Source: Gymnopilus junonius
Taxonomy: Eukaryota > Basidiomycota > Agaricomycetes > Agaricales > Galerinaceae
Direction: 5' to 3'
Length of the DNA stretch: 25,821 bases
NCBI GenBank assembly: GCA_015501075.1
Contig: JADNYJ010000444.1
Coordinates: forward strand, 1 to 25,821
Shown here: positions 1 to 10,660 of the stretch, one piece after another
Position numbering within the stretch: position 1 is the stretch's first letter
Layout: every line of letters starts with the position of its first letter
Translations under genes and position numbers: made by a program
Notes under the pieces: model-generated
Databases searched by the model: none
Seen by the model: only the letters and a program-made list of their open reading frames with translations
What the model was told of the DNA's origin: nothing

Positions 1-1128
1 AACCTGCAGATTGGGTAGAAGGACACCCTCTTTCCCGTCATCGACTGAAAGATCCGGGTCTAGCATTCTAGGGATTTTGCGCATCATGGCTTGATAATCG
101 CTTGCTTTCGAGTTTCCAATATAGAGGCGAGTGATGGATTCAGATTTGGACAACAAGCTCTGCAGGCCTTCCACACCAAAAGGCGTATGAGTTGCAATAC
201 CAAGGGCTTTTAACTTGCAATTGGATCTGTCGATGAAGCTGACTAGGGGCTCAAAAGAGAATGGAAACCCTTGAATTATAGACAACCGTTGTAATGAAGG
301 CGCTCGAATGCGCGATAGGAATTCAATAGTGGTGCATTGCTTGATGACAAGGGATTGCAAGTGCTGCAAGGGAAAGGAGAGTGTAGAACCATTCAAATCA
401 ACGATGAAGCAGGCGAGTCTTTATGAACACCTTCCAGTGTGAAACGTTCAAGGTTTGGAGCAAAGCGCAGCAAGGATACCACTTGGGTAAGATCGCTGTG
501 CGACAGTTAATGAGGTAAGTCTCGGCCATGGTTTTCCATCTTGCGCCATTCTGAGCTGTGTACAATCCAAGGACCGCAGACTCGGGGCATCTGCCAGAAA
601 ACTGAGGGTACTATCGAGGATGATTTCGCCGCTGGTATTGATGACCAGGGACTCAAGGAAAGGAATTCGTCCCCGAGCGGCATTGAGAGCCTGCGTGCAA
701 TGGTCTGGAGAAAGTACGTTGAGTTCCTTCCACTGCATGGAATGCTTTGCCAGTATCTGGAAAATACCAATCGGGCCTGGATGAGGGTAGTTGACACCGC
801 CCTTTTCAGGACGAATAACAATCCATAATAACTGATCCTCGGCTCGTTGAAGTCATTCGTCCAGCAATTGGCTCTGAATTTGGACCTGCTCCAGGGTTTT
901 ATATCCCTCTGAAGTCACTGTGAGTTCGATCCATTTCCACAAAGCTGGCGTACTCCAGGCAATACCCCTCCATGCTCTGCAAACTTTCCCGAGAATGAGG
1001 TCGCAAGAAGTGGCACCACAGCCTGGCCACTCGCACTTCTGTGGACGTCGACGGCAGGGAACGCAGACTGATAAAAATATTATTTGTATGACTGCAAGTG
1101 GGAGTATCTGCTGCTCAGAAAACTTCAT
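1..1128 (-). pseudogene. F-box/LRR-like protein, decayed, 3' end beyond the window
   Basis: The minus strand reads as a mushroom-type F-box protein. It has a weak F-box start (ILPLAVIQIIF), then the typical segment LGKVCRAWRGIAWSTPALW, then leucine-rich text such as LERFTLEG, LQHLQSLVI and APSLQRLSI that runs to position 1. Such proteins usually recruit substrates to SCF ubiquitin ligases. The frame is broken three times. An in-frame TGA at 853-855 stands where LDEWLQRA expects Trp. The frame changes near 500, between PWPRLTSL and LSHSDLTQVV. It changes again near 400-410, between KDSPASSL and FIVDLNGS. The start at 1128 is the first Met of the open frame, and a short upstream exon is possible. 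The family call is safe; pseudogene status is likely, with sequence error as the alternative for the two frame changes. Confidence 0.72.
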
Positions 1129-1471
1129 TGATCGAGGATGATATCAGGGATGCCATTGGACATACTTAGAAGGCGATGCGATTGCCTTCAAGAATAGGCC
1201 TTATATCCTTTTGCCTCGAGTCATACGGTTCCGGACCTTCCACACTGCACAGTCACGACTCACTTACTTAAGTCATTCACAGCCTTTCACTCCTCCCAAA
1301 GTGGTGACGTGCTTGAAGGTCGAAACGTAATCATGAGCTGCGCCATTAATAGATTAGTATGGGTTCCGCTGACGCCTATGCCAGTAAATGTAACAAGGCA
1401 ACTGAGAAAGTAGCAATGGGTTCTCCTGGGGCATAAATCAACAGTCAGGATGCCATGTATAAGGGCACGAA
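1129..1471. other. Intergenic spacer, no gene seen
   Basis: No supported gene is visible between the 5' end of the first F-box pseudogene and the 3' end of copy A. Open frames here are short and resemble no family I know. The left part would hold any promoter of the first F-box gene. Confidence 0.5.
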
Positions 1472-2289
1472 TTTATGATCCAATCCTCCGATAGTCCAAT
1501 CAGATGCTGCTGGGGAATACCATCGATCCATCGTTTATAAAGTTTCGGGTTCCCATAGTACGTCCACGTTTTTGGGATTAGGGTTTCCATCAAAAAATCG
1601 CGAGACACCAGTGTTGATGATTTCGCGTCGCTCTCCCGTGATCGGTTTTCTTGTGGTAATAATAAATGTTCTGAGGATAGGAAACTTTGGAAAATAAGGA
1701 TTAATCTATATCGATCAATTGGATCAGTAACGATTCAAAGGGAAAGAAATTCACAAAGGCAATGAACATACATCGAAGAGGTTTTCATCGGGTGTCTCTT
1801 GCATGTATAGTACTTCGACATGCCGAAAGAACTTGATTTACACCTGCAGAAAAGATTTCAAGAGAAAAGACGGATTGCAATCAACTAAAAGATGACCCAA
1901 AGGGATTTCTTTTTGGAACAATATTGGGTATGCGCACCTTGAATAATCCTTCTTTCGTTTCGGAATTATACTACGTGTCCTGATAGACTAGAAGATGAAA
2001 TGTGGATTGGCTGTCCTTGGAGAATGATGTTTGCAACCCTTGCGACGGCGCCCAAGCTTTGTAACTTTGGGATATTCCACGGAACGGCGGGTAAAAAACT
2101 GAACCCATAATAAAGATGAGTCAAATCTGGTTGGCTTCTGAGAAAATCCTTTGCATGATTAAAGCTGGAATAACCAGATATCCACGTAAAACGGTCCAGT
2201 CGAACAGAATACGTGCCAAGTGTTGAAGCTTGAGGTGGATTCGGAATCAATGCCCTTCTCTGGTTGGGAAATGTGAGTTCTTTCAAGTT
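1472..2289 (-). pseudogene. F-box paralogue copy A, headless remnant
   Basis: This is the middle and 3' part of a gene closely related to copies B and C. It opens at LKELTFPNQRR, matching the internal LKEFVVHK of B and LKELIVRN of C, so the F-box is missing. It continues with LDRFTWISGY and LQGQPI, loses frame at once, and resumes with VLYMQETPDEN. A 66-nt intron (1706-1771, gtatgt...atag) sits exactly where copy C has one. Downstream, FIITTRKPI and NVDVLWE match FIITTMIPV and YVDVLWE of C. The frame then slips within VLWE/NPKLYKRW, where one base seems to be missing, before the shared LSEDWII end. It cannot encode a working F-box protein. Confidence 0.7.
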
Positions 2290-3121
2290 GAGAAGTGAAT
2301 TGACACACGCTCAGCAAGTCTTCATGTGGCGCTTCTTGCAAGTATAACACTTCCAGATACTGGAAAAACTTGATTTCAACCTCCCGAAATTTCTTTAAGA
2401 GACATATCGGAACACAGTCAAAGGAAAGAAGTCGTAAGGATGGAATTTCCAATTGGAATAACGCTGCGACCGATCCTGCGTGTCCCACAAAAACTCTTTC
2501 GCTGACTTGATAGTCATAGCACGAATCTAAAAGAAGTCGACAATGAAATGTGCTAATGGGCTGTCCATGAAGGATCGCATTTGCACCTAGGCTGCGCAAT
2601 TGTGGGAGCGCACCTTCGGAAAGTTCTGGGACAACGTAAGGTCCCCAATACAGATCAGTCAATTCTGATTGGCTTCCCAGCAGGCGGTTGGCGTCGCCAT
2701 TGTTGGTATACTACGGCAATCACGTAAAATTTTCCAGTTGGAGCCGACATTTGTTAGCAGCTTGAGGTGGCAGGATACACTCTTCGCCAACGACCTTGTG
2801 GACTACGAATTCTTTCAAGTTGACCATGAGTGGATGGCAACGCATAATCAGTCTTCCTAAGCTCCTATGCTGAGTATTTTGAGTAGACGGTAAATGGTAC
2901 GCATGCACCAATGCTGCGGGTTGGGTACTTTTTCGAATTTTCAACAAAAACTTGTAATGTTTTGTACCGTCCGTGTCTATCATGGATGCATAGAGAAGGC
3001 GGGTACTCTCGGCATTGAAGAGCCTGCTGGTTAACGTTAATGCATGGAGGGAAGTGCTCTCGGAGGACAGGTTTTCCACTACGAGGCGAACCAGTTCTGG
3101 TGGGAAAACAGAATTGACCAT
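2290..3121 (-). pseudogene. F-box paralogue copy B, tailless and frame-disrupted
   Basis: This copy begins with an ATG (3121-3119) followed by FPPELVRLVVENLSSES, an F-box-like start that aligns with copy C (FPPELFCLIVENLSSDS). It goes on through LHALTLTSRLFNAES, LLKIRKS and LMVNLKEFVVHK. The ORF stops at 2720-2722 inside FTW. Comparison with A and C suggests one lost G (TGG to TG) and one gained C about 15 bases on; allowing for both gives a 23-residue segment of the same length as in A and C. The frame then runs through LTDLYWGP, ILHGQPISTFHCRL and LEVLYLQEAPHEDLL, up to the position of the conserved intron donor. Beyond that the sequence jumps into copy A, so the C-terminal exon is absent. 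Confidence 0.72.
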
Positions 3122-3767
3122 GGTGTTAATTGAATCGCACTCAAGCTTTCTGAGGATCAACATTAGCATTTCCAGCAGGTACGAAAGGTTAACGTGCTTT
3201 TACTTAAATTGAAAGTGGGACACCGTGCTGATTGTTCTGGACAAGAGGTCTCAAACAATCTTGACCGCCTTCTGCAGACTTGAGCTGACGCTTCGCACAA
3301 TTACGGGTAGTGACTCTTGAGCTTGGAAAGCGTGAACAATACTCCAAAGGATGCCGTATGTATGCGGAGCGACGGGTAGATGACCCTTTCGGGAAATCGA
3401 AATCAAAGAGAGAGAGCTCTGAGAAGGGTTCGTCTTTGGGCCCATCAGTGGCGGTGTCGCTGTCAGTTAGCATTGCAATCACATGATGACCAACACCTTG
3501 GTCATTCTCAGCGCATCGAATCCAAATCGAATCCGAAAATCCAGGGGTATGGGGAGAACATCTTTAGAATACCAGTCAATAAAGAGCTTGTTTGCTCTGT
3601 TCACGTCCACCCGTACTGAATCGTTTCCATGTTTCGAGTACGATGCACACCAATATCACCCTACTCGATATTCCAAGCATAAGGGGTATTTCGGCATCTC
3701 CAAGTACCTGGAAAGTTAGGCAAGTTAGACGCCTTCTGATCAGTCTGAATAAGATCGACCTTTTTTT
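3122..3767. other. Spacer between F-box copy B and the GST remnant
   Basis: No gene is recognised. Minus-strand frames at 3204-3482 (92 codons) and 3251-3445 and plus-strand frames at 3380-3719 are open, but their translations resemble nothing I know and they overlap one another. A nine-base T run near 3760-3768 precedes the GST remnant. The stretch may contain the promoter of copy B and degraded sequence upstream of the GST. Confidence 0.4.
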
Positions 3768-4541
3768 TTGATACCTCTTTTGAATAGATTGGCTCTCAAT
3801 CATAAGAGGCTCAATTATCGTACCCAGTGGGTGCCCTCGGCAGAAATAGAAAAGTTTTGCAAGCCACTGGGCTTCAAACCCACTGGAGCTAAGCCAGATA
3901 GCAGCCCGCATTATACTCTTCCTACTTTCATTGATCGTACAAACCCTTCACGCTCTTTAGCCGACTCGATGCCGATTGTCGAGTACCTAGAGAAGACATA
4001 TCCTCCCTCTCCTGGTGCGGAACTTTTCCGTCCAACACAAATCCCCTTCAAGTCGTTTTCACGCAGTTTGTCATGCCCGCTCACCTGAGTATATGGTTTG
4101 AAATATCCCGGAGATCAGATCGATTTTCGAGCGAGAATAAAAGGTCGTTTCAAAAAGCCGCTTGAAAGCGTCGAGAAATATGGAGCAGAACTGGAATAAG
4201 CAATCAAAGCACTAGAGCAAACCCTTGCAAGCCTGGGTATTGCCTTGGACCAAAATGAGGAGGGGAGATTTTTAACAGGTCGCTAAGTGTCGTTCCCAGA
4301 CTTCGTCTTTGCTGCATGGCTGATTAATCAAAGGACACTCAGCCCAGATGATATCTGGACACGTATAATTGAACTAGAAGGCGGTAGATGGAAAAGATAC
4401 ATAGAACTCTTTCAAGTATGGGTCGTAGCTGATGAAGGTAACGCCGCTGGATGGATTTTGGACGGAATTATATGGTATATAATTTGGGTTCTAATAATCC
4501 GTTTGGCCTTTTTGTTCTATTTCGATTTGTTTGATGGTTGA
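3768..4541 (+). pseudogene. Glutathione S-transferase-like pseudogene
   Basis: The N-terminal part matches the thioredoxin-like half of fungal GSTs of the basidiomycete type: RLALNHKRLNYRTQWV, KPTGAKPDSSPHYTLP, then the SLADSMPIVEYLEKTYP segment that holds the glutathione-contacting acidic-Ser pair in this fold. The C-terminal helical half is also visible: KPLESVEKYGAELE, AIKALEQTLASLG, VSFPDFVFAAWL, LEGGRWKRYIELFQVW. It cannot be translated through. The frame leaves its path around 4030-4090, where another frame reads QVVFTQFVMPAHLSIWFEI, and then returns. TAA stops lie at 4197-4199 and 4284-4286. The Ser/Trp-rich start usually found before the first helix is missing upstream. GSTs conjugate glutathione to electrophiles in the cytosol; this copy should be inactive. 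Confidence 0.72.
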
Positions 4542-4716
4542 GCAGAGTATGCGAAGGGCTACAGAAATAGGATAGGATTGAATATTGAAATCCAATGGTT
4601 AGCGTATGAATCCCCGGTCGTTCGTATGGATTCCAAGGGAGGAAAGGTAGCCTGGAGATGAACACATAACGTCATGAGCTAAGGCGGGGTTTGATTCATA
4701 AGGATATTCTGTCACC

Positions 4717-5872
4717 TCAATAATCGTCGACGTAGCATTCGAAGAGCTCTCGTTGCCGCTCTATAATCCAATCCTCCGAAAGCTGTATCAGTTGTAGTTG
4801 GGTATCGTTTCGAACCCATCGTTTGTAGAGCCTCGGATTCTCCCATAGGACGTCCACGTATTTAAGAGTAGGGATTCTCTTGAAGAATTGCACGACCCAA
4901 GTACTGATGCTATCACGTAGCTCTTCCACAACTGGTATCATCGTGGTGATAATGAACTCCTCTACAACAGGGAACTGGTGAAGATAAGGGATGATCTGTG
5001 CCAACCCAAGTAGTGTTAGATAAATAAAAAGAAGGTGGTGTATAGATTGTACCTCTAATAGATCCTCAGTATGAGCCTCTTGTAAGTACAATAATTTGAT
5101 GTATTGGAACAGCTTGATCTTCATGTTCAGAAAGAGTCCCAAGAGACATGAAGGGTTGTAGTCAAGTGAAATACAACGTAAAGAGGGAACTTCGCGCCCA
5201 AGTAATGCTGCAGCCGTAGCTTCTGACCCTTCAAAAGTTGGCTCACTGCCCGCAGGCTCATAAAAGACGTCTTCAAAAAGTCGAAAATGAAATGTCTCGG
5301 CCTATTGGCCGTGAAGAATGGCTTCAGCAACATCTACGGTCGCGCTTAGACCACGCAAATTTGGGAGGGCCTCCGGAGAAGTAGAGGGCATACCATAACA
5401 TCCCAAGTAAACGAAAGTCACTTCGGATTGGCTTTCTAAAAGACTTTGAATGATATCCCCGCTGTGGTGACGATATATCCAAGTGAACCGTTGAAGTTTG
5501 AAAGTACAGTGTTTGAGAGTAGCAGACGAGAACATTGGATACGAAAACGCGTTGCGGACTATGAGTTCCTTCAAGTTGACCATGAGCGGAAGGCAAAGGG
5601 GTATCAATTTCGAGAGACTTCCGCGTTGAGTATTTTGAGTGGCGGACAAACGATATACAAGTACCATTTCTGGTTTTCCTGATTTTCAACAGAAAGGCAT
5701 AATGTGTTGTACCATCATGGTCTGTCATGCACGCGTAGAGAAGGGGAGTAGCTTCGGCGTTCAAGGGTTTGTTGGTTAATGTTAATGCATGGAGCATGGT
5801 GCGTTCAGAGTCGGAGGACAGGTTTTCCACTATGAGGCAAAAAAGCTCGGGAGGGAAAACCGGCGTGTTCAT
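4717..5872 (-). pseudogene. F-box paralogue copy C, near full length but disrupted
   Basis: This is the most complete of the three related copies. The start (5872) gives MNTPVFPPELFCLIVENL, an F-box-like motif. LHALTLTNKPLNAEAT, LMVNLKELIVRN, LQRFTWIYRH and LLGLFLNMKIKLFQY follow, then the C-terminal exon with YVDVLWENPRLYKRW and LSEDWIIERQRELF. An intron of 57 nt (4996-5052, gtacaa...cacag) splits EDLLE and IIPYLHQF; being a multiple of three with no stop, it is readable even if retained. Two lesions break the gene: a one-base frame change near 5667, after LLKIRKTR, and an in-frame TAG at 5302-5304, after ILHGQ. If both are sequence errors this would be an intact SCF adaptor of about 370 residues. 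I lean to pseudogene because the neighbouring copies are clearly decayed. Confidence 0.7.
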
Positions 5873-6099
5873 TCGTCCAGTAGTCCTTAAAGCTATTCAA
5901 AGAATCGATGTGGGAGAGAGTAAAGATGGATGATAATGTGTACCATTGCAGGTCCATGTTGGGTGTTGACTCTGTTGAGTGCAGAATCCAGATATCGGAT
6001 CACCGGGGAATTCATTATCCGGTTCGCACTTACCATGCTGGGCTATCCTGCTGATTTCACTTTGCTCAGTGCCAACTATTCTAAACCTTCCCTTACTTC

Positions 6100-7362
6100 A
6101 TGTTCCGATACCCTTCTGCCTTGAGATCACTGCGAAATGACCATGCAACGAGAAAAGCGACATCGGTGACTCAGGTCAGGAACTGGACGACCTTGACGCG
6201 TACTAAGGATGCTCTGACAATCCACGCGCTGAAAGATACATCCTTTCCTTATATATGGCTTCGAGATTCGTGCCAATCTGAAGGCTGCGTGCATCCAAGT
6301 ACGAGTCAAAAGCTTCATCGAACGTCGGATATTCCTTTGTTCATTGCACCCATCACGGATGGTGTACATGTAACACCAACCGGGATCGACATAACTTGGA
6401 CAGACGGTCATCAGTCGAGCTTTAATCAGAATTTTTTAGCGCGGCATGCCTCGGCATCCAAGTTGGCTGAATGGCACCATGATGATCATCTCGCAGAGCA
6501 GTCTTGGACCAGGGAGTCGATATCGTCGACGTCTAACCTATTCATTCCTTATGACAAGCTCAGCACATCCTCCGGTCTTGTAGACGCCATCACTCAGCTC
6601 TCCAAGTACGGACTATTATTCGTTTCTGGAGTTCCGAATAAGGAGACCTCGAACGAGAAGTGTGAATTGCGAAAACTAGCAGAACGATTTGGGGAGATTC
6701 GTCCGACATTTTATGGCCTACTATGGGATGTTGTAAATGTACGCAATAGCCGGAATATTGCATATACCAATCTTGACCTTGGCTTGCATATGGATCTCCT
6801 GTAAGTTATAGTTTTCGTGGAGTGACCAAGTCATACACCTCATCCTTTCATCTTAAGATACTTTCAACATCCACCCAGATACCAAATTCTTCATTGTTTG
6901 AGGAATCAGGTCATCGGAGGGACTTCAATCTTTGTCGACGCTTTACAGGCAGCTCGCGTTCTTCGTACAACCCATCCCACTGATTTTGAGGTCCTGACAA
7001 AAACACCTGTCTCCTTCCATTATGTCAACGACGGCCACCATCTTCATCGAGAGCACTCCACAATTGAACTTTCTTCTTCCACTCAATCTCCGCAACCTGA
7101 GATATCCCATATCAACTATTCTCCTCCTTTTCAAGCACCTCTGCCTTTGAACACTCCCAAGGAATTCTATCCTGCTTTTGCTCGTTTCGCTGATTTGCTG
7201 AACGATCCAAAGAACACTTTCGAGTATACCCTCCGCGAGGGCGACGCAGTCGTCTTCGACAATCGTCGCGCTTTGCATGCCCGAACCGCATTTAACGATA
7301 AGCCTGGTTCAGAAAATATGGAGGATGGAGAGCCAAACAGGTGGCTCAAGGATGCTATTTAG
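6100..7362 (+). CDS. Gamma-butyrobetaine hydroxylase-like Fe(II)/2-oxoglutarate dioxygenase (carnitine pathway type)
   Basis: There are two exons, 6100-6800 and 6858-7362, around a 57-nt GTAAGT...TTAAG intron; the join restores the family motif HMDLLYFQHPPRYQILHCL. The family hydroxylates gamma-butyrobetaine or trimethyllysine in carnitine synthesis, using Fe(II), 2-oxoglutarate and O2. Residues about 50-72 (IWLRDSCQSEGCVHPSTSQKL region) are the small zinc-binding N-terminal domain, with Cys58 and Cys63 as likely ligands. The iron facial triad fits His230, Asp232 and His374 (RRALHART). The Arg/Lys-rich first 30 residues could be a mitochondrial presequence. The ORF stops at 7360-7362 right after NRWLK. 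Another frame continues with GCYLEADALVDRVRVLK to a TGA at 7428-7430, as family members do, so one G seems to be missing near 7350. Substrate (butyrobetaine or trimethyllysine) cannot be decided here. Confidence 0.85.
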
Positions 7363-7723
7363 AGGCGGATGCATTGGTGGACCGGGTAAGGGTCTTGAAG
7401 ACGAAACTGGAAAAGGGGCTGGTGGAGTGATGTTTACATGTCATGGTATGCTTGATGTAGGCCAAGGTGTCCGATCCGACTACGTGAAGGGAGCGAGAGC
7501 AACGAATGTACATTGGTATCAAGAATGCTTCCAAAACTCGTCGTGTACATGTCCCAGAGGTTTCTTCGACAATAGAATTCAAAAATATAGCCGATCCATA
7601 GGCTCAAAAATTATATGTCCAGTAACGGACAGTGAAACCCCTTCCTGCAGTATCCAATCGACCTTATTTGTCCATCTACACGCAGATCCGAGTTGGCAGA
7701 TTCCGGGTTCAGGTTCGTCGCTA

Positions 7724-9523
7724 TTAATGACTTGCTGCCTTTCTCCATGTGCCAACATCCAAATAAGGGAATTTTACGCGACTGAACTTGACATCGTCCC
7801 CAAAGAAGAAAGGCGTTAGCTGAGGAAGTAGTTGTGCAAGGCGTGAAGCATATCTTTTGATGTCTTTAGGAGTTGGATCTATCCATGGCATGATCCTTGA
7901 ACGGGGATTAAGTTACGATTTCACTTGCATTGGATTTTAGGCGTACCTCTTGCTTGTGATTGATGCTTAGCAAAGCCTGGAGTAGCCATTCTCTTCCTGT
8001 TGGGACACGAGTCCAAAATCTGCAGCCAACATCAGAAAGTGTCAGGAAATCTGAGGCAAAATAAAGACACGAACTCTTCGCCACCAAAAGCCTGGGGAAC
8101 AGCCCAAATAAACTTCGTACTATCCCATCCAAGTAATCCCAGCTTCTCAATCGTTTTGTCCAGCCGGTTGGAGATGTCGTCGAAATGACCTTGGCAATTA
8201 TCACATCCACAGCAGCCGAAGTCTTTTGTGCAGGGTGTATTGTATTTTAAAGAGAAATTGACATTGTTACCGATCATGTAAACGTCAGGCAAGATGATAT
8301 CGGCGCCGGACGCATATTCTTCGAAGTAATAGTCGGCGCAGTTGAGTGCAGCAGAGACAGGGTGATAACCGTCTAGTGAGTATATGAGATTGTAGGCCGC
8401 TTGTGTAGCATCCAGTGGATCACCAGGTCCATCAGGTTCATCTGCAGTATACCAGAGTAGTAGGCTCCTGTGATTCATAATGCTTTTAACCTCTTGTGCA
8501 ATTGATGTCAGGTCTTGGTATGAACTAGGTACAAGATGAGCGAATGAACTAGGTCTAAAAAGGCGGGCACGCACTGTCGCATGTCATACACGAGAAATAA
8601 TCCAATTTCATCTAGACGATGCAGCACTGCATCAAGTGTCACTTCATTGTGGAACGGAGGGACCGGATGGATCATGTTGAACCTAAATTTTTCTTTGAAT
8701 TCTGAAAGCATGAAAACGAACGATTTGTTACCCTTGTGATTTGATCTCGTCCAAAATTGTTAGATTAGAAGCCAAGTATCCAAAATCTGTATAGAATCCG
8801 ATTGGGAAGATAGGTTCGAACTTGTCGTTTCCAGAATGTGTCATAAGAGCTCCAGTTTTCCGGTCGAGTTTGGTGACAGAACCAGGGCCAGGGCCAGGAG
8901 TTGGGAGGTAGAGCAAAGAGGAAGTATAGTTGTAGGTATGTGTGGTTCCATTAAAGAGCCTTATTTTAGCAGTACAAGTTATCGAATATGGTTCTCTTCT
9001 TGGGAGTAAAGAACAAAGCGACAGTGGGAGTTCAAGATTTTTCACGTCGAATTCAGTGTTTTGGTAGGAAGTATTGTGATCTTCAACTCCCACTGTCAAG
9101 ATCAACCCCAGCGAGGTCGAAGACGAGGCAGCATTGAGCGAAACAAACGACTCAGAGGGTAACGGCACAGAATGTCGGAAATGAACAGAGGTGAGCGAAG
9201 TGTCAACGATAACTGAAGCCGAGGAACAGTTATCTCTTTCGAGGTAAGGCTGGACTCTAGGTAAACACTTAAAGGCAAACTCTGGAGTCTGTAATTGCAC
9301 AGACGAAGGGAAGACTCCTTGAGGTGGGGCCACAGGTTGGCCCTCCCTGTAGTTCTTGCCACACCTGCAAGCGGTGTTAATGGGTGTACACCATACATAA
9401 CTTCCCTCAGTTCCTGAATGCGCACCAGATCTCTGCAGATACGACACGGACAAGTAAAGAAGCGAACAAGATGACCTTTGAGAGATGCACAGGGTGTTGA
9501 CGAGCAAGATGGAAACCTGGCAT
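7724..9523 (-). CDS. Secreted glycoside-hydrolase-like protein (fungal TIM-barrel family)
   Basis: Six exons can be joined: 9426-9523, 8732-9364, 8575-8682, 8075-8524, then 8019 down to about 7954, and 7895-7724. The ATG at 9523 gives a signal peptide ending LLVRVVSA (about 30 residues) and then EIWCGKNYREGQPV, typical of the mature start of a basidiomycete family annotated as glycoside hydrolase. An N-terminal beta region is followed by a barrel section with GFYTDFGYLASNLTILDEIK, MIHPVPPFH, LFLVYDMR and LLLWYTADEPDG, where Glu309 is a candidate catalytic acid. GADIILPDVYMIGNN and FGCCGCDNCQGHF follow. The exon 5 end keeps frame only with a GC-AG intron, or else one base is wrong. The literal stop at 7724 follows LDVGTWRKAASH. 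Homologous sequence goes on in other frames (GSKSLIATNLNPES, then GVSLSVTGHIIFEPMDRLYF) to about 7579, so the last roughly 45 residues are frameshifted. The substrate is unknown. Confidence 0.72.
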
Positions 9524-9927
9524 CGTGGCTGGGGACAAACAAGGCCCTTCGCGGGTGCGCTTGGTGGAAGTTACTCATGTACGAAGCCACAGGGCGTACA
9601 ATGCCGTTCTCTCTCGTCTCCTCAACTCCTCAAGGATCCTCTGTCCAGGATTCTAAAATCGAAGACTTGACATTCAATGCGTCCATCGAGAGCCGTTGAA
9701 TCCGCAGCTATCGGCAGTGCAATTGATGTTGTCTCTTTCTCTCTCTTTTGTCCTCTGACTGTTAGGAAAACTACGCTTTGGCGTCAACGCGCTGGCCAAT
9801 AGCCAGCCATGATAAAAGAACTAGGCAATGTAATGTGGTCACACCTCGCACACCCCCTCTGGACCGTACGCTCGTTTGAACGTCATAATGCCAAATACTA
9901 TCGACAATCACACCAAATCCTTTTGCA
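9524..9927. other. Spacer upstream of the glycoside-hydrolase-like gene
   Basis: This region probably carries the promoter of the minus-strand hydrolase gene and that of the plus-strand F-box remnant, since the two diverge here. A CT-rich stretch lies at about 9730-9755. Short open frames on both strands do not resemble known proteins. Confidence 0.4.
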
Positions 9928-10660
9928 ATGCGGCTCCCGTCCATCGACTTCAAGCACTTCCTATTGCAGAAAGGCTGTCCCCCCGAAAGTTTAAGGGAGG
10001 TATTCTGGATGGTATTTGACCGCTATTGGCTCTATTGTGATTATTGGAACCATGGCAGACACCAGGGAAGAGAGCTGGGCAGACCAACGAAAAGCAGCAG
10101 TCACTATACGGCATGTCTCTCAGGTTTCAAAGTTCTGACGGTCCACGGCTTTGGGGTGCAAGCAGATTTGGGGCATGATACTGGACCCCCGATTTTAATC
10201 GCCTTGAATGGTACAGCAACTCGTCTCTAGATCTGACCCAGCCGCTTTGGTTGTAAGGTCAATCTACTACGAAGGCAACTCACACGAACGATTCCTATTG
10301 CTAAAGTAGACTATGGTGCTGGCTCAGGTGCATCGATTCAGTGTCCTTCTTGTTTATTTTAACAGAAACGACGACATTTCCCCCTTAATGAACGGGCTAA
10401 TACAGTCTGCGCCACGGCTTGAACACTTGCATATTGAACACAAGATCAACCCATCGGAAGGCGAAGAGGAAGAAACACCTTATCATTATCATGCCCTAAA
10501 AGGTGGCTTGCTTTCTTGTAACGCTCCAAGTCTGCGGGTCCTGACCCTTCAACGAGTTGTCATTAGTCGGGCAGTAGACCTTTCCAAGTCCTTCAGTCTC
10601 GTTCACTGGATATAGCTATCGATGATGTGTTGTGGAACGACCTTACGGATCAAGTAACCT

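Noticed and set aside
3204..3482. Minus-strand frame of 92 codons (FSELSLFDFDF text) as a separate gene
   Set aside because: It matches no family I know, overlaps other open frames, and lacks start or splice features that would support it.
1..5872. Repeat-induced point mutation as the cause of the stop codons
   Set aside because: Only a few substitutions of this type are seen, they are not consistently in CpA contexts, and several apparent stops (for example in copy B) are better explained by paired one-base indels.
7277..7819. Plus-strand open frame of 180 codons across the dioxygenase end
   Set aside because: It is out of frame with the conserved dioxygenase text, and its right part is antisense to the hydrolase tail.
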